The notes below the pieces were generated by a model, which searched no databases, was not told the origin of the DNA, and saw nothing but the letters and a program-made list of their open reading frames with translations. Both the position numbers and the translations under genes were made by a program. Of a stretch of 64,000 nucleotides of DNA, positions 8,495 to 16,530 are shown one piece after another. The stretch spans positions 151,753 to 215,752 of the forward strand of contig NZ_JAQEGR010000006.1 in the NCBI RefSeq assembly GCF_027667425.1, read 5' to 3'. The stretch comes from Fusicatenibacter saccharivorans. Lineage in GTDB: Bacteria > Bacillota > Clostridia > Lachnospirales > Lachnospiraceae. Within the stretch, counting starts at the first letter, position 1. The number at the start of each line of letters is the position of its first letter.

Positions 8495-9823
8495 TTGAAG
8501 ATAAAAATGCCGCCAAGCGTAAATATGGTAATCGATTCCCTGCATGCGAAAGGCTTCGAGGCGTACGCGGTCGGAGGCTGTGTGCGCGATACGATTCTTG
8601 CGCGGGAGCCGGACGACTGGGATATTACAACCTCTGCTTCCCCACAGCAGGTAAAAGAAATTTTTGACCGCACCGTGGATACGGGACTGGAGCACGGAAC
8701 GGTAACAGTTCTGGCCGGAAGCGGCGCGCACGAGGTCACGACGTACCGCATCGACGGAGAGTATGAGGACGGCCGCCATCCGAAAGAAGTGGTCTTTACC
8801 TCCAGCCTCGCCGAGGATCTGCGCCGCCGTGATTTTACGATCAATGCGATGGCATACAACAACGAAGAGGGGCTTGTGGATCTGTTCGATGGAATCAGGG
8901 ATTTACAGCGCAAAGTCATCCGCTGTGTCGGAAATCCGACCGAGCGGTTCAGTGAGGATGCACTGCGGATCCTGCGTGCCCTCCGCTTTTCCGCACAGCT
9001 CGGCTTCAAACTCGATCCGGCAACACTGGATGCCATCATAGCACTCGCGCCGACGCTTGAAAAAATCAGCGCCGAGCGGATCCGTGTGGAACTGAATAAA
9101 CTGCTGATCTCGAAGCGGCCGGAGTACATGGAGGCCGTCTATGAGGCGGGTATTACAAAAATTGTGCTGCCGGAGTTTGATGAACTGATGAAAACGCCGC
9201 AGAACAATCCGCACCACTGCTATAATGTCGGTGAGCACACGATTGCCGCTCTGCAGCACGTTCCGGCAGATCCGATTCTGCGCTGGACGATGCTGCTCCA
9301 CGACATTGCAAAACCGGCGTGCCGCACAACGGATGAGGCCGGCATCGATCATTTTAAAGGCCACGCACCGGCGGGGGAGAAAATGGCGAAAGCGATTCTG
9401 CGCCGTCTGAAATTCGACAACGAAACCATCCGCCAGGTCGCAGCATTGATCCGCTGGCATGACTGCCGCATGGCTCCGGAGAAACCGGTGATCCGCCTTA
9501 TTCTGAACAAACTCGGCCCGGAGCTGTTTGAAAAACTGATGATCGTGCAGGAAGCCGATACGATGGCCAAAAGCCTGTACCAGCGGGAGAAAACCCTGGA
9601 ACGGATCGGAAAGGTAAGGGAGTGCGTCAGAGAAATTCTCGATAACGGCGACTGCTTTACGTTGAAAATGCTGGCCGTTTCCGGCAAAGATCTGATGGAA
9701 CTCGGTGTCCCAAAAGGCCCGAAAATCGGCGAATGCCTGAACGCGGCGCTGGAAGAAGTGATGAAAGATCCGGCGAAGAATACAAAAGAATACCTGACAG
9801 AGTACGTAAAAACACTGCTGTAA
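8495..9823 (+). CDS. cca: CCA-adding tRNA nucleotidyltransferase with HD domain
   Basis: It adds or repairs the 3' CCA of tRNAs. The class II nucleotidyltransferase head shows GGCVRD near residue 28 and the DDWDITT metal-binding carboxylates. RRRDFTINAMA near residue 110 and ERFSEDALRILRALRF near residue 150 are the neck motifs. A C-terminal HD domain contains LLHDIAKP. The 442-residue length fits. The start is TTG at 8495, supported by AAAGGAG (8479-8485); the ATG at 8507 would be too far from it. Both tRNA genes in this window lack an encoded CCA and would need this enzyme. Confidence 0.93.
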   Translation: MKIKMPPSVNMVIDSLHAKGFEAYAVGGCVRDTILAREPDDWDITTSASPQQVKEIFDRTVDTGLEHGTVTVLAGSGAHEVTTYRIDGEYEDGRHPKEVVFTSSLAEDLRRRDFTINAMAYNNEEGLVDLFDGIRDLQRKVIRCVGNPTERFSEDALRILRALRFSAQLGFKLDPATLDAIIALAPTLEKISAERIRVELNKLLISKRPEYMEAVYEAGITKIVLPEFDELMKTPQNNPHHCYNVGEHTIAALQHVPADPILRWTMLLHDIAKPACRTTDEAGIDHFKGHAPAGEKMAKAILRRLKFDNETIRQVAALIRWHDCRMAPEKPVIRLILNKLGPELFEKLMIVQEADTMAKSLYQREKTLERIGKVRECVREILDNGDCFTLKMLAVSGKDLMELGVPKGPKIGECLNAALEEVMKDPAKNTKEYLTEYVKTLL

Positions 9824-9840
9824 AGCCAAAACGGCAAACA

Positions 9841-9890
9841 AAAGAGAGCCGGGGACAGAACAATCCGTCCCCGGCTCTCTTTTGTTTTTT
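9841..9890. terminator. Bidirectional terminator between cca and the GH20 gene
   Basis: A 16-base-pair GC-rich stem (arms 9841-9856 and 9867-9882, loop 10) is followed by TTTGTTTTTT on the plus strand and by a T-rich run on the minus strand. It separates the convergent cca and hexosaminidase genes. Confidence 0.9.
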
Positions 9891-9897
9891 ACTGGTT

Positions 9898-11763
9898 TTA
9901 TGCGTTCAGATCACGCAGCAGATCCGCATACCAGCAGAACACATGGGCAATGCGGTACAGTTCGCTCTCCTTGGAGACGGTGCGCCACAGCTCTTTATAG
10001 CTGTGCAGCCACCGTTCGAGATCTCCGGCGAGTGCAAAACAGTCTTCTTTCTCCGGCAGAGTGCCCTCGGAAAGAAGGGAAGCGCGCAGGAACGGCAGCA
10101 GGCGGTTCAGCACTTTCAGGCCGTCTGCGGCGAGCAGGTACGCATAGATCATCGGACGGTTCTCCGGGCGGACGGTGCCGGCTTTCTCGTACAGAACGGC
10201 GCAGAGCGCGTCGATTGAAGCATTTGCTGCATCCGCATCGCCTTCCGCGCAGGAGCGGAGCAGTTCGGCAGCCTCTTCTTTGTCCTGATGCAGTTCGAGT
10301 GCTTCCTGTACCATAACGGCAGTGCGCCACGGATACGCATCCTGATGGCAGAGAAGATCGAGCACGGAAACGAGTTTTCCGGAAGCATCACCAAATTCCA
10401 GCACGGAAATCTGGCGGTTGATTTCCTCCTCCGGCAGAATGTCTGCATTCCAGGAGAACGCCGCGCCGTAGATCATGCCGATGCGGGAGAAGTCCGGGTG
10501 ATTGATGTGGCCGTAATCGCCCCAGTCAGTGTTCAGAAGTCCCATCGCATGGCATTCGTGGCCGTAGCGCGCCATTCTGGAAATGTTTTCATACGCCTCA
10601 TGATACTTGTTGATGAGCTGGTTCCATCCCTGTACGCCCGGGCACACATACAGATGCTCGGCACCGGAATTGGCAAGGCGGGTCAGACGCTCCGATGAAA
10701 CATTTGACGCATAATCCCAGTGGAGGCAGATCAGGTTCTTCGGCAGGAGATGATAAACTTCCGGCTCCTGGCTGATGACATCACTCCAGAACATCGGCGT
10801 GCGGCCGGATTCAGTGATATAGTTGGCAAGCTCTGTCACAAACTCGGTGTAGATGACGGTGGTTCCCTTTTCCTCGGCGAGTGCGCGGGAAGCCCCTTTT
10901 CCGAGGTCAAACGTTTCATCCGCGCAGAGATTGAAATACTTCGAGGAGAAGAGCTGCATATATTCGGAAAGAATGTGTTTGGCAAGGGAGAGGCTCTCCG
11001 GGTTTGTGATATCGAGCGTATGGTGCGCCTGGCGGTCATAGAAGGAGAACGGAGCCGAAGCAGAGCCTTCCAGTTCGCACAGATGTGCATACGATTTCGT
11101 GCAGAGCAGCTTGTACAGATGGCCGAAGCTTGCAAGTGACGGAACGAGATCAATGCCAAGTCCCTTGCAGTAGCGGTCCAGCTCGAGGATGTCCTCTGCA
11201 GTGAGCGGCGTATCGTCGCGCCACATCTCGGTCAGATCGTCGAAGAGATAGCTGTGCTCGATGTAGAGCTGAAGCTGATTGATTTTATAGAAGCTCAAGG
11301 TGTCGGCAAGCTGTTTCAGATAGGAAAGCGTCGGAACACGTCCGCGGGTCGCATCGTGGTAGAAGCCGCGGTTTTCCATGGCCGGTTTGTCGGAGATCAG
11401 GACGGTTGGAAGAACAGCACCTGCCTGGCGGATCATCTGACGGAGTGTCTGCACGCCGTAGAGAACGCCGCTTTCCAGAGATCCGCAGATCGTGATGTTT
11501 TCCGGTGTGACAGCGAGGGTATAAGCCTCACGGGATAATTCCGGAGAGGCAGTCAGATAGATCAAGTGTGATCCCACCGGCTGATGACGGCGGCAGATGG
11601 CAGGACGGAATCCCGTCTGTGTCTCAATCTCCTGCTGCAGAAGCTGTGCTGCAGAAAAAAGCTCAGCCGGGCTCTCGGAATCGAGAAAAATGCGGCTGTC
11701 ATAGTGAATTGTAAAGGTGCCCTCTCCGTAGGAAAGGGAAGATGGCTGTGGTAAGAAAATCAT
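9898..11763 (-). CDS. Beta-N-acetylhexosaminidase-like protein, GH20 type
   Basis: A 621-residue protein with an N-terminal GH20b-like alpha/beta domain (about residues 1-125), then a TIM-barrel catalytic domain beginning near PAMENRGFYHDATRG. The Asp-Glu pair expected for substrate-assisted GH20 catalysis is in NLCADETFDLG near residue 294. A helical C-terminal region of about 150 residues follows. No signal peptide is visible, so it probably acts on imported amino sugars or glycan fragments. AAGGAGGG precedes the ATG at 11763. It stands alone between convergent cca and a divergent CotS-like gene. The substrate is not certain. Confidence 0.82.
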   Translation of the reverse strand: MIFLPQPSSLSYGEGTFTIHYDSRIFLDSESPAELFSAAQLLQQEIETQTGFRPAICRRHQPVGSHLIYLTASPELSREAYTLAVTPENITICGSLESGVLYGVQTLRQMIRQAGAVLPTVLISDKPAMENRGFYHDATRGRVPTLSYLKQLADTLSFYKINQLQLYIEHSYLFDDLTEMWRDDTPLTAEDILELDRYCKGLGIDLVPSLASFGHLYKLLCTKSYAHLCELEGSASAPFSFYDRQAHHTLDITNPESLSLAKHILSEYMQLFSSKYFNLCADETFDLGKGASRALAEEKGTTVIYTEFVTELANYITESGRTPMFWSDVISQEPEVYHLLPKNLICLHWDYASNVSSERLTRLANSGAEHLYVCPGVQGWNQLINKYHEAYENISRMARYGHECHAMGLLNTDWGDYGHINHPDFSRIGMIYGAAFSWNADILPEEEINRQISVLEFGDASGKLVSVLDLLCHQDAYPWRTAVMVQEALELHQDKEEAAELLRSCAEGDADAANASIDALCAVLYEKAGTVRPENRPMIYAYLLAADGLKVLNRLLPFLRASLLSEGTLPEKEDCFALAGDLERWLHSYKELWRTVSKESELYRIAHVFCWYADLLRDLNA

Positions 11764-11799
11764 AAAAACCCTCCTTAAAATAAAATGATTTTAGAGAAC

Positions 11800-11828
11800 C
11801 CCATAACAGGTGTTTTTCATCCTGTCAA
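11800..11828 (-). promoter_or_regulatory. Possible promoter of the GH20 gene
   Basis: On the minus strand a consensus TTGACA (11823-11828) is followed after 17 bases by TATGGG (11800-11805). The -10 is weak, which would suit an activated promoter. Confidence 0.4.
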
Positions 11829-12011
11829 GTTTGGAATATTTTACCATGCGGTGAAATTAAAAACAATAAAATAAGAGAAAAAGAAAACACTTTCAACATA
11901 GCTTTTGGGATGAAAGAAAAAACAGAAACCAGTATGCATGGCACAGGGCGGATACGCATACATTGAATCGTGACCCCAAAAACGATCACAACAGGGAAAG
12001 GAGTCAGGCTC

Positions 12012-12989
12012 TTGTATGATTATGGATTGAGTGTGCTGTCCCATTACGGTCTTACGGCTTCCGGCACAATGCGGGTGCGGGGCGCTTTATTGTGCCACAC
12101 CGAACAGGGGGATAAGCTGATCAGCGAGTTCGGGACGGCGGCGGAAAAACTGGAGCAGCGGTATCTTCTACAGTGCCGCATCACGGAGTCGGGGCTCCTG
12201 CGGTGCGATCAGATTCTGCGGAACGAAGAGGGAGCGCTTGCAACGCGCGGGGACGACGGAGGAACGTACATTGTGCGGAACTGGTACCCGGGCCGGGAAT
12301 GTGAGACGGGAAACAGTGAGGATCTTATCCGCGCCTCGGACGCGCTGGCGCGGCTACATACGGCAGCTCATCTGCCGGTGAAAATGGAATACCGGAGGGA
12401 ATCCATCGTGGAGGAGTGCATCCGCCACAATGTGGAAATTCGAAAGATCCGAAAGTATTTGCAGACAAAAAAGAAGAAAAATGAGTTCGAAAAACTGCTG
12501 CTGGCAAGCGCCGGTCCGTATCTGGAACAGGGAGAGCGGGCGGCCGCGGAAATGAAAGCTTCTTCCTATGAAAAACTGCGGCAGCGGGCGGACGAAGAAG
12601 GCGCCGTCTGCCACGGGGAATTCAGCCAGCACAATATTCTGCTGGAAAACGGCAGAGGCGAAACGGCGGTCAATTTCGACAAGTGGAACTTCGATCTCCA
12701 GGTGGCAGATCTTGGCTATTTTATGCGGAAAATTCTGGAAAAACACGGCTGGAGCGAGCGCGCGGCAGAACGGATCTTAAACGCCTACAGCGCCAGACGG
12801 CCGCTCGATGAGGGGGAAATCGAGACACTCCGCCTCTATCTTTCCTATCCGTGGAAATACTGGAAACTGGCAAACCGCTACTACGGAAGCAGAAAATCGT
12901 GGATATCCGGGCGGAATACGGAGAAACTAAAAACACTCAATGCGCAGCAGGCAGACTGGCTGCGGTTTGTTAAGGGATCCTTCTTTTAA
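12012..12989 (+). CDS. CotS-family spore coat kinase-like protein
   Basis: A 325-residue protein resembling the CotS/YutH family, which has an aminoglycoside-phosphotransferase fold and is found in spore coats. Visible landmarks are the N-terminal LSHYGLTASGTMRVRGALL segment, the CHGEFSQHNILL segment matching the catalytic loop of the fold, and NFDKWNFD near the metal-binding position. I place the start at TTG 12012, which has GGGAAAGGAG 8 bases before it; GTG at 11970 is in frame but has no ribosome site. A coat role is inferred from the family and from the adjacent sporulation block. It could instead be a small-molecule kinase. Confidence 0.7.
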   Translation: MYDYGLSVLSHYGLTASGTMRVRGALLCHTEQGDKLISEFGTAAEKLEQRYLLQCRITESGLLRCDQILRNEEGALATRGDDGGTYIVRNWYPGRECETGNSEDLIRASDALARLHTAAHLPVKMEYRRESIVEECIRHNVEIRKIRKYLQTKKKKNEFEKLLLASAGPYLEQGERAAAEMKASSYEKLRQRADEEGAVCHGEFSQHNILLENGRGETAVNFDKWNFDLQVADLGYFMRKILEKHGWSERAAERILNAYSARRPLDEGEIETLRLYLSYPWKYWKLANRYYGSRKSWISGRNTEKLKTLNAQQADWLRFVKGSFF

Positions 12990-13059
12990 CCGTGCGGTGG
13001 AAAAGAGTCTGTTTTGGGCAGAAATCGCCATAAAACCGCTGGTATGGGGGACTTTTTTC

Positions 13060-13088
13060 TTGACAAGAGAGACGCATTAGTATATAAA
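13060..13088 (+). promoter_or_regulatory. Sigma-A promoter for the HU-RqcP operon
   Basis: TTGACA (13060-13065) and TATAAA (13083-13088) have a 17-base spacer. The HU start is 143 bases downstream, leaving a leader of roughly 135 bases with no other gene in it. Confidence 0.65.
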
Positions 13089-13230
13089 TATATACAGCTA
13101 CGCGAAAAAGCCGGTCAACGTAACAGACTGATCATCCGGAAGAAAAACAGCCGGCAGGGCAGGTCGTGTGTATCAGCGGGCCCGCGTACCATGTAAAAAA
13201 CAAATGTAAGATACAGGAGGAGTAAAACTC

Positions 13231-13503
13231 ATGAACAAAACAGAATTAGTTGCAGCTATGGCTGAGCAGACAAATTTATCCAAAAAAGATGCAGAGGCTG
13301 CTTTAAAAGCATTTATCGATGTAGTATCTGAAGAATTAAAGAAAGGTGAGAAAGTTCAGCTGGTAGGCTTTGGTACCTTCGAAGTATCCGAAAGAGCAGC
13401 AAGAGAAGGAAGAAATCCGCAGACTGGCGAGACCATGGAAATCAAAGCTTCCAAAACTCCGAAATTCAAAGCAGGAAAAGCTTTAAAGGACATGATGAAC
13501 TAA
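13231..13503 (+). CDS. hup: DNA-binding protein HU
   Basis: HU is the small dimeric histone-like protein that bends and compacts the nucleoid. The 90-residue length, the starting MNKTELV, the GFGTFEV segment and the arm region RNPQTGE are diagnostic. A strong AGGAGG site precedes the ATG. HU followed by the S4-domain protein and YabP/YabQ is the order in Bacillus. Codon choice is A/T-richer than in its neighbours, as expected for a highly expressed gene. Confidence 0.97.
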   Translation: MNKTELVAAMAEQTNLSKKDAEAALKAFIDVVSEELKKGEKVQLVGFGTFEVSERAAREGRNPQTGETMEIKASKTPKFKAGKALKDMMN

Positions 13504-13513
13504 GTAAAAATCT

Positions 13514-13753
13514 ATGCGCTTAGATAAATTTTTAAAAGTATCAAGACTGATCAAGCGGCGTACCGTAGCCAATGAAGCCTGTGATGCAGGCCGTGTCCTC
13601 GTCAACGACAGACCGGCAAAAGCATCCGCACAGGTCAAGGCAGGAGATGTACTGGAAATTCAGTTCGGAAGTAAATCCGTCAGGGTAGAAGTGCTGAATG
13701 TGCAGGAAACCGTGAAAAAAGAAGAAGCACAGGAGCTTTACCGCTACTTATAA
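13514..13753 (+). CDS. rqcP: S4-domain RNA-binding protein RqcP (YabO)
   Basis: A 79-residue S4-domain protein. The start MRLDKFLKVSRLIKRRTVA and the VLVNDRPAKAS segment are the S4 signature. In Bacillus this protein works with RqcH in ribosome-associated quality control, supporting poly-alanine tailing on obstructed 50S subunits. It starts 11 bases after HU and shares its promoter. The next gene, yabP, lies across a hairpin that can terminate this transcript. Confidence 0.9.
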   Translation: MRLDKFLKVSRLIKRRTVANEACDAGRVLVNDRPAKASAQVKAGDVLEIQFGSKSVRVEVLNVQETVKKEEAQELYRYL

Positions 13754-13779
13754 GAAGTGCGGCAGGATTCATGTGCAGC

Positions 13780-13807
13780 GAATAAAAAGAGAAAACCTTC
13801 ATATAAT
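13780..13807 (+). promoter_or_regulatory. Possible sigma-E promoter for yabPQ
   Basis: GAATAAA (13780-13786) and CATATAAT (13800-13807), 13 bases apart, resemble the mother-cell sigma-E consensus. yabP and yabQ are sigma-E genes in Bacillus. The -10 lies inside the rising arm of the hairpin at 13792-13838, so a transcript starting in the loop would lack that arm. No start site has been measured. Confidence 0.45.
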
Positions 13808-13838
13808 GGGTGTATAGACCATTGTATGGAGGTTTTTT
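13792..13838 (+). terminator. Hairpin terminator overlapping the yabP ribosome site
   Basis: Arms 13792-13809 and 13819-13836 pair over all 18 positions, two of them G-U, around a 9-base loop, and T6 (13833-13838) forms the end of the stem. It would end HU-rqcP transcription. Its falling arm contains GGAGG (13828-13832), the yabP ribosome site, so read-through RNA would hide that site. Confidence 0.75.
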
Positions 13839-13840
13839 GT

Positions 13841-14119
13841 ATGGGGGAGATGAACGAACAGGCGCACCGCCTTTTGCTGGAACAGCGGAAAACACTTTCT
13901 CTTGGCGGCGTGCAGGATGTGAAAAGCTTTGATGAGAACGAAGTTCTGCTCGTGACCGTCTGCGGTGTTCTTACCATCCGCGGAAAAGAGCTGCATGTGG
14001 GCCGCCTGGAGCTGGAAAAGGGAGAGGCGGATATCGAAGGCAGCATCGACAGCCTGGTCTATACGGAACATGGGCCGCTGCAGAAGAAGGGGTCTGCGCT
14101 TGCGCGGCTGTTCCGGTAA
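13841..14119 (+). CDS. yabP: Sporulation protein YabP
   Basis: A 92-residue protein of the YabP family, needed in the mother cell during sporulation in Bacillus. The family segment LSLGGVQDVKSFDENEVLLVT with the following TxxGxLxIxGxxL pattern is visible near residues 20-60. The start is ATG 13841, with GGAGG 8 bases upstream; the open frame extends upstream to 13757 but no better start exists. The yabQ gene follows within 2 bases. Confidence 0.9.
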   Translation: MGEMNEQAHRLLLEQRKTLSLGGVQDVKSFDENEVLLVTVCGVLTIRGKELHVGRLELEKGEADIEGSIDSLVYTEHGPLQKKGSALARLFR

Positions 14120-14121
14120 AA

Positions 14122-14529
14122 ATGAGTGCGTATGTCACCCGGGAGCTGATTCTGTTCGCCTGTTCCATCTGGCAGGGGGCAGTCCTGGGGTTCTGGTATG
14201 ATCTGATCAAGACAGCGCGGAAACTGATCCGCCACAGCCATGCGGCGGTATCTGCAGAGGACCTCTGCTACTGGATTGCGGCAGCGCTGTATCTGTTTGT
14301 ACGGATTTACGGAGAGAACAGCGGCATTCTCCGCGGGTATCTGTTTGGCGGCATCCTTGGGGGCGCTGCATTGTACCACGCATCGTTTGGACGCTTTCTT
14401 CCGGAACTTCTGGCAAAGGGAATCAAAAAAGCAGGGCGAATCCTCGCTTTTCCAGGAAAATGGCTGGTAAAAAGTATGAAAAAACGGAGAAAAAGGTTGA
14501 AATTTCATGGGAAGAACGGTAAGATGTAA
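14122..14529 (+). CDS. yabQ: Spore cortex biosynthesis protein YabQ
   Basis: A 135-residue membrane protein, required for spore cortex formation in Bacillus. It has hydrophobic segments at about residues 8-28, 48-64 and 70-88 and a strongly basic C-terminus. The GFWYDLIKTARKL segment is typical of YabQ. It is two bases downstream of yabP and probably shares its promoter. Confidence 0.88.
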   Translation: MSAYVTRELILFACSIWQGAVLGFWYDLIKTARKLIRHSHAAVSAEDLCYWIAAALYLFVRIYGENSGILRGYLFGGILGGAALYHASFGRFLPELLAKGIKKAGRILAFPGKWLVKSMKKRRKRLKFHGKNGKM

Positions 14530-14629
14530 CTACACATGTAAGAACAAAAGAAACAAGTCTGCGGACGAAAAACAACAGATAGTTTGGCTGCAGACGGTTG
14601 GAAAATAGAAAGCAAGGGTAAAGAAAAGA

Positions 14630-14959
14630 ATGAAAGAAAGGGAAGAAAAGAATTCTGGCCGAAAGAAAAAAGTCAGAAAGAAGAGCCGTACAACAGAGTT
14701 CTCAATTACCGTAGTCCTGTGCTGCCTGGTTGCAGTCCTTACCGTAAAGGGAATCAGCCTTCAGCAGAAGGTCAATGCAAATGCATCCCGTCTTTCCAGT
14801 CTGGACAGCCAGATTGAAGAGGAGAAGCAGCGCACCGATGATATTACCGCCTTGAAAGAATACATGCAGACCGATGAGTACATAGAAAAAACGGCAAGAG
14901 AAAAACTTGGCATGGTAAAGGATAATGAGATTTTATTTAAAGAATCCCAGTCGAAATAA
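14630..14959 (+). CDS. divIC: Cell-division protein DivIC (FtsB-like septum initiator)
   Basis: A small bitopic division protein that joins DivIB and FtsL at the septum. The 109 residues consist of a basic cytoplasmic tail (1-26), one membrane segment (about 27-44), a coiled coil (about 45-75) and a terminal YIEKTAREKLGMVKDNEILF segment that matches the DivIC/FtsB family. Gene order relative to yabQ and spoIIE is conserved across Firmicutes. The 100 bases before it hold only A-rich sequence. Confidence 0.88.
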   Translation: MKEREEKNSGRKKKVRKKSRTTEFSITVVLCCLVAVLTVKGISLQQKVNANASRLSSLDSQIEEEKQRTDDITALKEYMQTDEYIEKTAREKLGMVKDNEILFKESQSK

Positions 14960-15033
14960 ACAAAACAGATAAAGAAAGGGCATGATTTCGCAGTCCCCTT
15001 TGAAGTCCAGAACAAAGAGAGGAGGAGCGGAAC

Positions 15034-16515
15034 ATGCCGGAGTGGATCATTGCCATGTTCCTGATCGGCGCATTGCTGTCAGCAGGGGACATGGCTAAAA
15101 TTTTTTTGGAAGCCAGAAGAAGCCGCCGGGAAGCGGCCGTCTATGACAATCATCCGCAGAAACTGCAGATGGAGCACTACGCCGATTCGTTCCGCGTTCT
15201 GGCAGAGAGCTTTTACCAGATGCCGTCAAAAAGTGTGATGCCGGAGACGGGCCGGGTGGACAAGATTCTGGAAAAAGAACAGCAGGAAGTCTGTAGCCGC
15301 TGTGCGAAGGCGTCGTGGTGCTGGGAGCAGTACGGAAACCTGACGCGCGAGCGGTGCCAGGAACTTCTTCAGACAATCGCCGACGGGGATGAGGACGAGA
15401 TCAGCCGTGCAAAAGGCGAATGGAACGCCTCCTGCCTGAACGGCTCCCGCTTTCTGGAAATGTTCTGGAACCGCTACCAGCAGGAACGCCAGACGGCGCT
15501 CTGGTCGGGGCGTGTGGCGGAGAGCCGCCGCGTGGTGGCAGAACAGTTAAGTGAAGTCGCCGGGATTATGGACCGCGCCGCGTGTGATCTGTACAGCCTC
15601 AATAGTCTGCCGGACGAGCTCTCGGAAAAAATCTGCCGCCAGATGAAGAAAAACGGGGCTTTCGTCCAGAAAATCTGGCTCCAGGAGCGGCCGAAAGAGC
15701 ATTTACAGATCTATATGACGGTCAAAGCGGGCCGTCACTGCCGGATCACGCTTCGCCAGACGGCGGAACTGATCGGTTCCCTGTGCGGAATCCCGATGGT
15801 TGCGGTACGCGACGGGGCACAGGTCTTAAGCGGAGAATACCAGACGGTGCTGTTTCAGGAGGATGTGAAATTCCAGGTTCTCTACGGTGTGGGACGCATC
15901 ACCAAGGAGCAGGAGAGTATCTCCGGGGACAATTACAGTGTGCTCTGCGAAAACGGCCAGTTTGTCCTCTGCCTGTCGGACGGCATGGGTTCCGGGATCG
16001 AGGCAAACAGGGAGAGCGAGACGGTGGTGGAGCTGTTTGAACAGTTCCTGCGCGCCGGATTCCCGCGGATCATGGCGGCACGGATGATCAATTCGATGCT
16101 TCTGCTGCAGCCAAAGGAAGGGATGTTTTCCACGTTTGATGTTGCTTCGATTAATCTCTACACAGGCGTCTGCAGCTTTTTGAAAGGAGGTGCATCGCCG
16201 ACGTTCCTTAGGCGGGATACGTGGGTGGAGGTTGTGGAGTCGACCAGTCTTGCCGCAGGTCTCGTTTCCCAGACGGATTTTGATACCACAACGAAAAAGC
16301 TGTACGACGGTGATTACCTTGTGATGATGACGGACGGAGTGCTGGACGCGCTGCCCGGGGACAGGACGGAGCAGATGAAGCAGCTTCTTCTCGAAGTGAA
16401 AAACAGCGAGCCGCGGGAATTTGCCCGGGAGCTTTTGGAACGCGTGCTGCGCCTCGGCGGCTGCCGCGCACGGGATGATATGACGGTTCTGGTCGCCAGA
16501 ATCTGGAAAAAATAG
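15034..16515 (+). CDS. spoIIE: Stage II sporulation phosphatase SpoIIE, short form
   Basis: SpoIIE dephosphorylates SpoIIAA-P in the forespore and so activates sigma-F. The C-terminal PP2C domain is clear: GDNYS near residue 295, the metal-binding LSDGMGSG near residue 313, MMTDGVLDALPG near residue 429 and CRARDDMTVLV at the end. A cysteine pair in CSRCAKASWCWEQYG near residue 88 belongs to the central domain. The protein has 493 residues against about 830 in Bacillus: the usual ten-helix N-terminal membrane domain is replaced by one hydrophobic helix (about residues 4-20). A GAGGAG site precedes the ATG. It stands between divIC and tilS. Confidence 0.9.
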   Translation: MPEWIIAMFLIGALLSAGDMAKIFLEARRSRREAAVYDNHPQKLQMEHYADSFRVLAESFYQMPSKSVMPETGRVDKILEKEQQEVCSRCAKASWCWEQYGNLTRERCQELLQTIADGDEDEISRAKGEWNASCLNGSRFLEMFWNRYQQERQTALWSGRVAESRRVVAEQLSEVAGIMDRAACDLYSLNSLPDELSEKICRQMKKNGAFVQKIWLQERPKEHLQIYMTVKAGRHCRITLRQTAELIGSLCGIPMVAVRDGAQVLSGEYQTVLFQEDVKFQVLYGVGRITKEQESISGDNYSVLCENGQFVLCLSDGMGSGIEANRESETVVELFEQFLRAGFPRIMAARMINSMLLLQPKEGMFSTFDVASINLYTGVCSFLKGGASPTFLRRDTWVEVVESTSLAAGLVSQTDFDTTTKKLYDGDYLVMMTDGVLDALPGDRTEQMKQLLLEVKNSEPREFARELLERVLRLGGCRARDDMTVLVARIWKK

Positions 16516-16530
16516 GAGTAAAAACGAAGG

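Noticed and set aside
13014..13196. 60-codon frame upstream of HU
   Set aside because: It covers the HU promoter and leader, and has no ribosome site.
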